DNA from: Alphaproteobacteria bacterium
GTDB lineage: Bacteria > Pseudomonadota > Alphaproteobacteria > Micavibrionales > Micavibrionaceae
Reading direction: 5' to 3'
NCBI GenBank assembly: GCA_023141075.1
Contig: JAGLKL010000007.1
Coordinates: 1-18,221, forward strand
Length of the DNA stretch: 18,221 bases
Shown here: piece after piece, positions 6,818 to 13,412 of the stretch
Numbering within the stretch: the first letter of the stretch is position 1
How the letters are laid out: each line of letters begins with the position of its first letter
Program-made: the position numbers and the translations under genes
The notes under the pieces: generated by a model
Databases searched by the model: none
The model's input: the letters and a program-made list of their open reading frames with translations, nothing else
What the model was told of the DNA's origin: nothing

Positions 6818-6849
6818 ATATAAAAACTACAATATATAAAAACTACAAT
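6818..6849. repeat. Exact 16-bp tandem duplication upstream of mucR
   Basis: ATATAAAAACTACAAT occurs twice back to back (6818-6833 and 6834-6849) with no mismatch, 56 to 87 bases upstream of the mucR start. The surrounding DNA is very AT-rich. It lies downstream of a candidate mucR -10 element, so it would fall in the leader. MucR-type proteins favour AT-rich targets, hence a possible operator. Slippage is the alternative. Confidence 0.8.
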
Positions 6850-6893
6850 CTTAGGGATGACAGGGTCGCATAATTTATCTGGAATCTCAAGAA

Positions 6894-6922
6894 ATTATAC
6901 AAACTCTTTACAATATTTCACA
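6894..6922 (-). promoter_or_regulatory. Candidate mucR promoter
   Basis: On the minus strand a perfect TATAAT (6894-6899) lies 17 bases from TGTGAA (6917-6922). The -10 is ideal but the -35 is poor, so the call rests mainly on position. The transcript would have a leader of about 120 bases that includes the 16-bp tandem duplication. Confidence 0.3.
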
Positions 6923-6964
6923 CGGGACACAACCTTTTACATACAACTGTATATAAATAGACTT

Positions 6965-7702
6965 TTAAGACTTGATTAACCTTGGTTTTATTTTTGCTTT
7001 GCCTATTTCGGCTTCACGCAGATAAACCGGCTTACACTCTTCATTTTTTTCATTTTTACGATAAAAATTTGCTGCTAATTTTGCAACATATTTACCCTCG
7101 GGCATTACTATTTCATGGCTTGGCCAAGTACGGGTGCATTCACTCATAAGACGATTTGTTGCATCGCCGATGAGCATAATATCTTTCTTACTTATGATTG
7201 AGGATATTTCAGAAGCACCGGCAACTCTTGCAGGCGTTACTTCAGTCAACTCTTCTATTGTCGCCTGCTTGCTCATTGCAATATTTTCAAACATTTGAAA
7301 ATAATAATCTTTGCGCTTTGTTTCCAAGATTACAGCATAATACGGATAAAAAGTCTTCACATACGTTTGTATGCTTAAATAGCTTTCCAGAACGCTCAGA
7401 ATTGTCGATACGCCAATAACCGGCTTATCAGCAGCAAGAGCTATTGCCTTGGCTGTTGCAATAGCAATGCGCATACCGGTGAATGCCCCCGGCCCGTTTG
7501 TTACACCGATCAGATCCAGCGTATTATATGTTGTTTCCGCATTATTCATCACACGCTCGATCATGGGCATGAGATGCTCTGCCTGTCCTCGAGGTATTTC
7601 AAGTTTTTCCTGTGCAAGAACTTGTATTTCTTCTGCGCCGCCAATCTCACAAATACATGCCGTACAGCCGTTCATAGCACTATCAATAGCTAAAACCTTC
7701 AT
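6965..7702 (-). CDS. tsaB: tRNA threonylcarbamoyladenosine biosynthesis protein TsaB
   Basis: TsaB is the non-catalytic partner of TsaD in the complex that makes the universal t6A37 modification of ANN-decoding tRNAs. The 245-residue protein begins MKVLAIDSAMNGCTACI, the ASKHA-type phosphate-1 strand pair, and carries the TsaB hallmark GVTNGPGAFTGMRIAIATAKAIA (66-88). The rest, including the C-terminal third (YVKTFYPYYAVILETKRKDYYF onward), fits the poorly conserved half of the family. Length is near normal. The ATG has an AGGG site 6 bases upstream. In many alphaproteobacteria rimI follows tsaB. Here a 202-bp gap and mucR follow instead. A 14-bp tandem duplication lies upstream (7735-7762). 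Confidence 0.95.
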   Translation of the reverse strand: MKVLAIDSAMNGCTACICEIGGAEEIQVLAQEKLEIPRGQAEHLMPMIERVMNNAETTYNTLDLIGVTNGPGAFTGMRIAIATAKAIALAADKPVIGVSTILSVLESYLSIQTYVKTFYPYYAVILETKRKDYYFQMFENIAMSKQATIEELTEVTPARVAGASEISSIISKKDIMLIGDATNRLMSECTRTWPSHEIVMPEGKYVAKLAANFYRKNEKNEECKPVYLREAEIGKAKIKPRLIKS

Positions 7703-7734
7703 GGTTTACCCTTTTGTTTGCTTTTGCCTTTTAT

Positions 7735-7762
7735 AGTTATATGCCTTTAGTTATATGCCTTT
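7735..7762. repeat. Exact 14-bp tandem duplication upstream of tsaB
   Basis: AGTTATATGCCTTT is present twice back to back (7735-7748, 7749-7762) without mismatch, 33 to 60 bases upstream of the tsaB start and about 25 bases past the terminator hairpin of the gene before it. Its position suggests it lies in or near the tsaB promoter or leader. No known operator is recognised. Confidence 0.8.
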
Positions 7763-7786
7763 GCGAAACGGCACACACCCAAAATT

Positions 7787-7817
7787 AAAGGCAAGCGATA
7801 AACCGGCGCTTGCCTTT
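7787..7817 (-). terminator. Rho-independent terminator of the exported-protein gene
   Basis: AAAGGCAAGCG (7787-7797) pairs perfectly with CGCTTGCCTTT (7807-7817) around a 9-base loop. It begins 23 bases beyond the stop codon of the gene at 7840. In the minus direction the tail reads TTTAATTTTGG, and on the plus strand it is also T-rich. It separates this gene from tsaB. Confidence 0.75.
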
Positions 7818-7839
7818 TCATATTTTGACGGTTCGACCT

Positions 7840-8526
7840 TTAGAAGCTGTAAGTATCAAGTTCTCTTGGCCCGAGTACTTCAACCTCTTCATCCTTATTG
7901 TTGAGCGAGCGGTAATGACCGCGTGATTTAGAATGCCTAACCTCTGATGTGATGTCCATTGATTTAATCACAGAAAGGAATGCCGGACGCCATTTGTAGA
8001 ACACGCTTTCCTCAGCTGAACACTCAGCAATATAAGCACGATCATGATACAAGGTGGCAAACATCACGCCGCGCTTGTGCACAGGTGTACCTTCCGCTGT
8101 TTCGTATGCCGCTTCAGCCATGCTGGCGTAGCCTCTTCCTAAACCTGAATAATCTTTGAACGCTTCAATGACAACTTCGTCATATTCACCCAGATAAGTG
8201 TTCCAGAAATCCCTGCTATAAGCCGTTTTCTGGACATCTGAATCGAATTTTCCCGGATAGATTATATAACGGCGATCTTGGCGAACACGGACGCGGCACG
8301 TGGCATAATCATTAACGCCCGGCGCGGCGATTGTGACCTGATCGTCAGCTTTTTGGTTACCGATCCGTTTCCATGTATCAGGAAACGTCAAGGTAAAACG
8401 CTCATCCCGATCTTCGTAAAAGAAGGTTTCAGCCTGAACATGTGATGAAAACGTCGCGGTGAACGCTATAGTCAACAGGGCGCCCAAAGCAAGCCCTGTG
8501 CAGAAAAATTTGGATATACTAAACAT
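7840..8526 (-). CDS. Predicted exported protein of unknown function
   Basis: From the ATG at 8526 the product is 228 residues with a clear signal peptide. It has a short charged N-terminus, a hydrophobic core (about 9-26) and a likely signal peptidase I site after SHVQA (28-32). The mature part begins ETFFYEDRDERFTLTFPDTWKRIG, like the first strands of PsbP/Mog1-type or DUF1795-like folds, but I cannot assign a family. Two cysteines remain in the mature region (YATCRV and IAECSA) and could form a disulfide in the periplasm. The C-terminal 35 residues are charged and probably disordered. The frame stays open upstream to a TTG at 8613, but that would bury the signal peptide behind a second hydrophobic stretch and read through a 10-bp tandem duplication, so the shorter form is preferred. 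Neither start has a strong ribosome binding site. Confidence 0.75.
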   Translation of the reverse strand: MFSISKFFCTGLALGALLTIAFTATFSSHVQAETFFYEDRDERFTLTFPDTWKRIGNQKADDQVTIAAPGVNDYATCRVRVRQDRRYIIYPGKFDSDVQKTAYSRDFWNTYLGEYDEVVIEAFKDYSGLGRGYASMAEAAYETAEGTPVHKRGVMFATLYHDRAYIAECSAEESVFYKWRPAFLSVIKSMDITSEVRHSKSRGHYRSLNNKDEEVEVLGPRELDTYSF

Positions 8527-8548
8527 TATTTTACGCTGTCCCAAGAAT

Positions 8549-8570
8549 AAAAAGCTATAAAAAGCTATAA
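8549..8570. repeat. 10-bp tandem duplication upstream of the exported-protein gene
   Basis: AAAAAGCTAT is repeated exactly (8549-8558, 8559-8568), and AA of a third copy follows. It lies 23 to 44 bases upstream of the preferred start codon at 8526. It shares the AGCTAT core, as TATAGCT on the other strand, with the 10-bp repeat ahead of lon. Confidence 0.7.
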
Positions 8571-8670
8571 TTAACGCTACGGTTATTGTGCTATTTTTGT
8601 TAAGAAAATGCAACTATCTTCTTAAACTAACTAGCATAATCTGGCAGCATAGTCACGTGTTTAGTGGAGA

Positions 8671-8708
8671 TATAGTAGTTTCACTCAAGAATAATACATT
8701 TTGCTTGA
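8671..8708. mobile_element. Solo end of the MITE-like element
   Basis: These 38 bases match the left end of the element at 425-606 at 36 positions, beginning TATAGTAGTTTCACTCAAGA. After 8708 similarity stops, and no matching right end is found nearby. The remnant ends 13 bases beyond the trpS stop codon, so the other end was lost by deletion or the copy is a partial insertion. Confidence 0.7.
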
Positions 8709-8720
8709 GGAATTTTGGCT

Positions 8721-9722
8721 CTATTTTATAAAACCCATAATCTTCTGAACATCGGCCAGAACCGGTGCTGCAATCTCCCGAGCCTGCGCGGCTCCGGCGT
8801 GCAAAGCCTGCTCAATTTGTGTCTTATCATCCAAAAGTTCATTCATACGGCTGGTAATTGGCGCAAGGTGCTCTATAGCCACATCAATAAGGGCGGGTTT
8901 AAAGTTGCCAAATTGCTGACCGGCGAATTCCTTGATCACCTGCTCCTTTGAAATATCAGCCAAAGCTGCGTATATTGTAACAAGGTTCAAAGCTTCAAGA
9001 CGCCCTTCCAGATCTTTCAGGTTATCAGGAAGTGGATATGAATCAGTTTTTGCCTTTTTGATCTTCTTGGCAATTATATCGGGCGTATCAGTCAAATTAA
9101 TGCGGGTCATATCGGAATCTGCGGATTTGCTCATTTTGCTGGTTCCATCGCGCAAAGACATAACGCGCGGCGCCGGGCCGGCAATAACAGGCTCAGGCTG
9201 CGGGAAAAACTCTACACCATAGCGCGTATTGAACGTAGCGGCGAGATCACGGGTCAGTTCAAGATGCTGTTTCTGGTCTTCTCCAACCGGAACATGGGTC
9301 GCTTTATAGATCAGAATATCAGCCGCCATCAGAACAGGGTAGGCAAACAGGCCAAGACAAGCTCGCTCCTTGTTTTTTCCGGCTTTATCCTTGAACTGGG
9401 TCATGCGCTCTAATTTTCCCATCTGAGCCATGGTGGCCAATAACCACATAAGCTGTGAGTGCTCGGGAATGTGAGATTGGACAAAGAGCGTTGATTTCTC
9501 CGGATCAATCCCTGCCGCCATGTAAGCCGCTGTGATCTCAAGCGTGGACTGAGCAAGTTGCTCACGATCATAAGGCATGGTGATCGCATGTAAATCAACG
9601 ACGCAGTACAGGCGCTGCATATCTGTGTCTTTCTGGAAATCCACCCAGTTTTTCAGCGCCCCGAGATAATTCCCCAAGTGAAGCTGCCTAGTTGGCTGCA
9701 TGCCAGATAAAATGCGTTTCAT
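8721..9722 (-). CDS. trpS: Tryptophanyl-tRNA synthetase
   Basis: TrpS charges tRNA-Trp with tryptophan in the cytosol. The 333-residue protein is a normal-length bacterial class Ic synthetase. The N-terminus MKRILSGMQPTRQLHLGNYLGAL holds the HIGH-equivalent HLGN (15-18). The Rossmann core includes YCVVDLHAIT (39-48) and VGEDQKQHLELTRDLA (146-161). The KMSKS loop is SKMSKS (195-200). The gene lies 36 bp downstream of murJ on the same strand and is probably co-transcribed with it, a common alphaproteobacterial pairing. The ribosome binding site is modest (AAAGAG). Just beyond the stop codon lies a fragment of the MITE-like element (8671-8708), and I see no clear terminator. Confidence 0.97.
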   Translation of the reverse strand: MKRILSGMQPTRQLHLGNYLGALKNWVDFQKDTDMQRLYCVVDLHAITMPYDREQLAQSTLEITAAYMAAGIDPEKSTLFVQSHIPEHSQLMWLLATMAQMGKLERMTQFKDKAGKNKERACLGLFAYPVLMAADILIYKATHVPVGEDQKQHLELTRDLAATFNTRYGVEFFPQPEPVIAGPAPRVMSLRDGTSKMSKSADSDMTRINLTDTPDIIAKKIKKAKTDSYPLPDNLKDLEGRLEALNLVTIYAALADISKEQVIKEFAGQQFGNFKPALIDVAIEHLAPITSRMNELLDDKTQIEQALHAGAAQAREIAAPVLADVQKIMGFIK

Positions 9723-9758
9723 CTCAATACTCTTTCGTACGTTTATTGTGTTTTTCGT

Positions 9759-11303
9759 TTAGCGCTTCATCGCGTAGCGTTTAATATCCGACAGTCTGAT
9801 AACTTTCATCAATAAAATAGAACCGACGTAAAGTGCTATGCCACTCACAATGATCCCGGATAGCGCTCCTATTTGAGCCAATAATGCACCTTCAAAGATC
9901 ATGTTCTGAAATGCGGTGCTCAAAATATACACGCCAATTCCCATGATGCAAGATGCGAGTATTATTTTGGGCGTATTGGATAGGAATTTCTTATCAAATC
10001 GCGCAGCTTCATGGTCTTTGAGAACACGAATGTGAAGAACAAATTGCAGCCAGCCCGTCAGTCCTGTGCCCAGCGCTATGCCAGCTATGCCTATAACCTG
10101 AACCAAAGCAATACTCAGCGCGATGTTAAGAATCGTAGCAATAACAGATATACGAACCGGTGTTATCGTATCCTCTCGCGCCCAATGCACCGTAGAGAAG
10201 ACTTTTATAGCGATATAAGCGGGCAAGCCTATCGCATAAGATCTCAATATATCGGCGCATATCCGGCTATCCGTAGCATCAAAAGCACCACGCTCAAACA
10301 GAACGGTAATCAGGGTCAAAGGCATGATTAACAATGCTATGGCCGCCGGAAGCGCCAGTAAAAGACAATATTCCAAAGAACGATTAAACAAATCGCGTGC
10401 TTCACCCTTGTCTTTTTTGGTCATTGCGCGTGAAAGCATGGGAAGAAGCGCCGTTCCCACAGCTATACCAACCACGCCAAGCGGGAGCTGGTTAAGACGG
10501 TCTGCGTAATAAAGGTATGAAATAGAGCCTTCTTCGAGAAAAGATGCAATCATGACATCGGCAAACAGATTGATATGAACCACGCCTGCACCAATTACGG
10601 CTGGCCCCATTAGCTTAAAAACCTTACGCATATCAGCGTCAAGCCTTGGAATTCCTATTGTCAGGCGTATCCCTGCTCGTTTCGCGCATATTATGAGAAA
10701 CGTGAATTGTAATACTCCAGCCATGAGCAATCCCCATGCCATAGCATGTCCTGCTGTTTGAAAATGACTACTGAGCAATAACGACGCAATGAGTGATACG
10801 TTAAAAAGCACCGGCGCAAAAGCAAATGGTGCAAAACGATCCATAGCATTAAGGATACCGCCTAATAGCGCAGCCAATGAGATGAGTGGCAGATAGGGGA
10901 AAGTTACACGCGTCAGTTCTACAGCGAGATTCCCTCTTTCCGGGTCATCGAGGAAACCGGGCGCAATTACGGCAATAATGTAAGGCATTACCATAAGCGC
11001 AAGCCCTGTAAATACTGATAATCCGGTGAGCATCACCATGAAGGCATTGCTGGCAAATTTATCAGCAATTTCCGGGCTTTTGATCTCCCGCTTTTTGGAA
11101 TACATGGGAACAAAAACAATGCTGAAAGCCCCTTCTGCCGTTACTCGCCGGAAAAAATTGGGGAGTTTGAGAGCTATGAAAAATGCATCAGCTATCGGCC
11201 CGGCACCCAGATAGGCTGCTGTCATGATATCACGCGCAAATCCTGCTATGCGCGATAGAGCCGTCATACCTGCGACTGTAATCATTGCTTTTGCGAGTTT
11301 CAT
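9759..11303 (-). CDS. murJ: Lipid II flippase MurJ
   Basis: MurJ (MviN) is the MOP-superfamily inner-membrane flippase that moves lipid II to the periplasmic face for peptidoglycan synthesis. The 514-residue length and about 14 hydrophobic segments fit the family. Residues that correspond to functionally important E. coli positions are present: R18, R24 and D39 in the SRIAGFARDI and IADAFF stretches, R52 and E57 in FRRVTAEGAFS, and the D268-R269 pair in YYADRLNQLPLGVVG. The ATG has GAGGA 11 bases upstream. trpS follows at 36 bp. In many alphaproteobacteria glnD precedes murJ. Here the upstream neighbour is a divergent small membrane protein gene. Confidence 0.97.
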   Translation of the reverse strand: MKLAKAMITVAGMTALSRIAGFARDIMTAAYLGAGPIADAFFIALKLPNFFRRVTAEGAFSIVFVPMYSKKREIKSPEIADKFASNAFMVMLTGLSVFTGLALMVMPYIIAVIAPGFLDDPERGNLAVELTRVTFPYLPLISLAALLGGILNAMDRFAPFAFAPVLFNVSLIASLLLSSHFQTAGHAMAWGLLMAGVLQFTFLIICAKRAGIRLTIGIPRLDADMRKVFKLMGPAVIGAGVVHINLFADVMIASFLEEGSISYLYYADRLNQLPLGVVGIAVGTALLPMLSRAMTKKDKGEARDLFNRSLEYCLLLALPAAIALLIMPLTLITVLFERGAFDATDSRICADILRSYAIGLPAYIAIKVFSTVHWAREDTITPVRISVIATILNIALSIALVQVIGIAGIALGTGLTGWLQFVLHIRVLKDHEAARFDKKFLSNTPKIILASCIMGIGVYILSTAFQNMIFEGALLAQIGALSGIIVSGIALYVGSILLMKVIRLSDIKRYAMKR

Positions 11304-11617
11304 TTAAGCAACGTTCCTCAAGGTAGTGTTTTAAAAGAGATTCTCATTGATAAGGTCTGGTGCACATAAAGTCCAGATACAAACGAGAGTGAGATTTACT
11401 TTTTGGTTTTTTTTAAATAACTTACTTTTTGATTTTTTTAAAATAATAGGGGCTGTCCTAGATATTCCGTTGGATCTTCATAAAGAATCCACATCAAATG
11501 TATCCACTCACTGCCAAACGAGCCTTAAATTATTTGACAGTAACGCCATTTACTATGCTAGCATATCAGCCGGTGAGGGTTTTATTCATTTTTTATACAG
11601 AGGGAGCCTACTCGAAT
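11304..11617. other. Divergent intergenic region between murJ and a small membrane protein gene
   Basis: About 310 bases without a supported gene. It contains an imperfect tandem repeat of T-rich sequence (11396-11446) and a short inverted repeat TCTGG...CCAGA (about 11357-11378). It also has a perfect TTGACA at 11534-11539 for which no -10 at standard spacing is present (TATGCT is 14 bases away, TAGCAT 19). Reading frames that run through it into the next gene are considered noncoding. Confidence 0.4.
11396..11446. repeat. Imperfect T-rich tandem repeat, period 26
   Basis: TTACTTTTTGG followed by T8 and AAATAA (11396-11420) is repeated as TTACTTTTTGA followed by T7 and AAAATAA (11422-11446). 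The two copies differ at only a few positions. It sits between the divergent murJ and 11618 genes. Its strongly T-rich strand could bend DNA or bind a nucleoid protein, but that is inference. Confidence 0.6.
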
Positions 11618-11965
11618 ATGAGCAACTTTACACGATCAATTTTATATTCAACAAGCGTGCTGGTCGTAGGGCTTGTTGCTATATTTGCGATATACAATGA
11701 TGTCGCAAACGCACCTGACGGAGCCAACGTGGCGCAAATCTCCCCTGCAGCAGGTATAAGCAATTTGGGTATCACCTATGATGCTCAGGACGCCGGAGCA
11801 CAAAGCCTGTTGGATAACATTTCATCAGATGCTCAGGACGTAATTGAACCTGTAAATGATGCCATGCAGAAAGCCATCGACGAAATTGATTCGACTATTG
11901 ATGAGATGGAGAGCGGTGAACGCGCCGATGAAGAAGAAGGCGTGCTTTATGATGGTAGCAATTAA
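11618..11965 (+). CDS. Small acidic single-pass membrane protein, unknown function
   Basis: The preferred start is ATG 11618, with AGGGAG 11 bases upstream (11601-11606), giving 115 residues. MSNFTRSILYSTSVLVVGLVAIFAIYNDVA shows one uncleaved membrane helix or signal anchor (about 8-26). The rest, about 85 residues, is soluble, acidic and helix-prone (DVIEPVNDAMQKAIDEIDSTIDEMESGERADEEEG). The motif DAQD occurs twice (about 55 and 70). The topology fits a periplasmic tail anchored in the inner membrane. The frame is open upstream to 11498, but that adds 40 residues without a ribosome binding site. I recognise no family. It is divergent from murJ and 220 bp upstream of coaBC. Confidence 0.65.
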   Translation: MSNFTRSILYSTSVLVVGLVAIFAIYNDVANAPDGANVAQISPAAGISNLGITYDAQDAGAQSLLDNISSDAQDVIEPVNDAMQKAIDEIDSTIDEMESGERADEEEGVLYDGSN

Positions 11966-12185
11966 ACCTTCAAATTGGCGCAGACAACAGACATAATCGC
12001 TAATATCCGTCAGACGGCTGGAATAATCCCTTCAGGATGATTCGAAGGTGTGGATACAAGCATCAGAAGAGACATAGAAGCCTCTATTATAGAGGGACTC
12101 ACGAAGAAAAGGTTTTTAACCGAACTTGTAAGAGATTTTTTGTTATAGTCATTTCCATTTTATAGGAAAAAGGGCGAAAAAGCGC
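11966..12185. other. Leader region of coaBC with inverted repeats
   Basis: No gene is seen. CCGTC-A-GACGG (12007-12017) and CCTCTAT-T-ATAGAGG (12081-12095) are near-continuous inverted repeats that could be operators or small hairpins. Neither is followed by a T-run on the plus strand, so they are poor terminators for the small membrane protein gene. I find no convincing coaBC promoter. Confidence 0.35.
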
Positions 12186-13406
12186 ATGCTATCGAGTAAA
12201 AAAATACTCCTGATTATTTCCGGAGGAATTGCCGCTTATAAGTCGTTGGATATTATCCGGCTCCTACGTAAAGAAGGTGCTCAGGTGACTTGCGTGCTTA
12301 CCAAGGGGGGCTCACAATTCATTACACCTCTGAGCGTGGCATCCCTGTCAGAAAATCAGGTCTATGATGATTTGTGGTCGCTCATCGATGAAACCCAGAT
12401 GGGACATATTCGTTTAAGCCGTGAGCATGATCTTATCGTTCTTGCCCCGGCTACTGCCAATCTTATGGCTAAGATGGCTCATGGCCTAGCAGACGGTCTG
12501 GCCTCAACCCTCTTATTAGCGTCCGATAAGCCTGTTTTGGTAGCTCCGGCAATGAACCCTGTGATGTGGGCAAACGAAGCCACGAAAAGCAATGTAGAGA
12601 CGCTTAAAAAGCGCGGAATCAAGTTCGTTGGCCCGGCTGAAGGCGATATGGCCTGTGGAGAAACAGGGCTTGGGCGGATGAGCGAAGCTGAAGACATCCT
12701 TACCGCTATTAAAGATTTTTTTTTTGAAAGACCGTTAAAGGGTTTGAAAGCACTCGTAACAGCCGGTCCGACATACGAGGCGATTGATCCGGTGCGCTTT
12801 ATCGGTAACCGCTCTTCTGGAAAACAGGGTTACGCTATTGCTAGAGCCTTGCTGGAAGCAGGCGCACAGGTTACGCTTATTAGCGGCCCGACACGGATTA
12901 GGCCTGTTAACGGTGCAAATATGGTTCATGTTGAGAGTGCCGAAGAAATGCTTGAAGCATGTGAAGCCGTGTTGCCTGCTGATATATGCGTGTGCAGCGC
13001 GGCTGTAAGCGATTGGCGCGCTACTAGTATGAGCGAACAAAAAATTAAGAAAGAAGCGGGAAACCTTCCTCCTTCTCTGTCGCTTACTGAAAATCCCGAT
13101 ATTTTGGAGAGATTATCAAATCATCCGACGAAACGCCCCTCTCTGATTATAGGCTTTGCTGCCGAGACCGAGAACATCGGAAAACATGCAAAAGTAAAAT
13201 TGGAGAAAAAGGGATGTGACTGGATTATGGCCAATCTGGTTGGTAAAGATGAAAAGGGACATGAAAAAGCTTTTGGTTCGGATGAAAATCAAATATATTT
13301 TTACTCGCAGGAACATGACAGTAAGGAAACGTGGGAGCATATGTCTAAAAAACATATTGCTGATCGGCTGGTTGTGAAAATAGTTGAACATTATAAAGCA
13401 AAATAG
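12186..13406 (+). CDS. coaBC: Bifunctional phosphopantothenoylcysteine decarboxylase / phosphopantothenate-cysteine ligase
   Basis: CoaBC joins cysteine to 4'-phosphopantothenate (CoaB, CTP-dependent) and decarboxylates the product to 4'-phosphopantetheine (CoaC, FMN-dependent), the second and third steps of coenzyme A synthesis. The 406-residue protein has an N-terminal CoaC flavoprotein domain (about 1-178) with ISGGIAAYK (11-19), catalytic H74, PAMNPVMW (121-128) and the catalytic C157 in ACGETGLGRM. The CoaB domain (about 185-406) has VTAGPTYEAIDPVRFIGNRSSGKQG (191-215) and KIKKE in the CTP-binding part. A ten-T run (12716-12725) codes F178-F180 at the junction. One base more or fewer would stop translation at once. 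An AGGG lies 12 bases before the ATG. dut follows 6 bases after the stop. Confidence 0.97.
   Translation: MLSSKKILLIISGGIAAYKSLDIIRLLRKEGAQVTCVLTKGGSQFITPLSVASLSENQVYDDLWSLIDETQMGHIRLSREHDLIVLAPATANLMAKMAHGLADGLASTLLLASDKPVLVAPAMNPVMWANEATKSNVETLKKRGIKFVGPAEGDMACGETGLGRMSEAEDILTAIKDFFFERPLKGLKALVTAGPTYEAIDPVRFIGNRSSGKQGYAIARALLEAGAQVTLISGPTRIRPVNGANMVHVESAEEMLEACEAVLPADICVCSAAVSDWRATSMSEQKIKKEAGNLPPSLSLTENPDILERLSNHPTKRPSLIIGFAAETENIGKHAKVKLEKKGCDWIMANLVGKDEKGHEKAFGSDENQIYFYSQEHDSKETWEHMSKKHIADRLVVKIVEHYKAK
12716..12725 (+). repeat. T10 homopolymer at the CoaC/CoaB junction
   Basis: Ten consecutive T form the end of an Asp codon and three Phe codons (D177-F180). This is the longest homopolymer I find inside a gene in the window. 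A loss of one T reads LKDR then TAA. A gain of one T reads TGA immediately. Both give a protein of 180-183 residues, the CoaC domain alone. Confidence 0.85.
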
Positions 13407-13412
13407 GAAAAA

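Noticed and set aside
8527..8613. 29-residue N-terminal extension of the exported protein from a TTG start
   Set aside because: It would place a second hydrophobic stretch ahead of a typical signal peptide and includes a 10-bp tandem duplication.
11534..11564. TTGACA as a promoter of the small membrane protein gene
   Set aside because: No -10 element occurs at 16-18 bases. The nearest matches are at 14 and 19 bases.
11347..11700. 117-codon plus-strand ORF overlapping the small membrane protein gene
   Set aside because: It reads through the T-rich tandem repeat and overlaps, out of frame, the ORF with a good ribosome binding site and a sensible membrane anchor.
12726..12760. Internal start for a separate CoaB product after the T10 run
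   Set aside because: The only in-frame candidate is a TTG with an AAAGGG almost touching it. Spacing is too short to be convincing.
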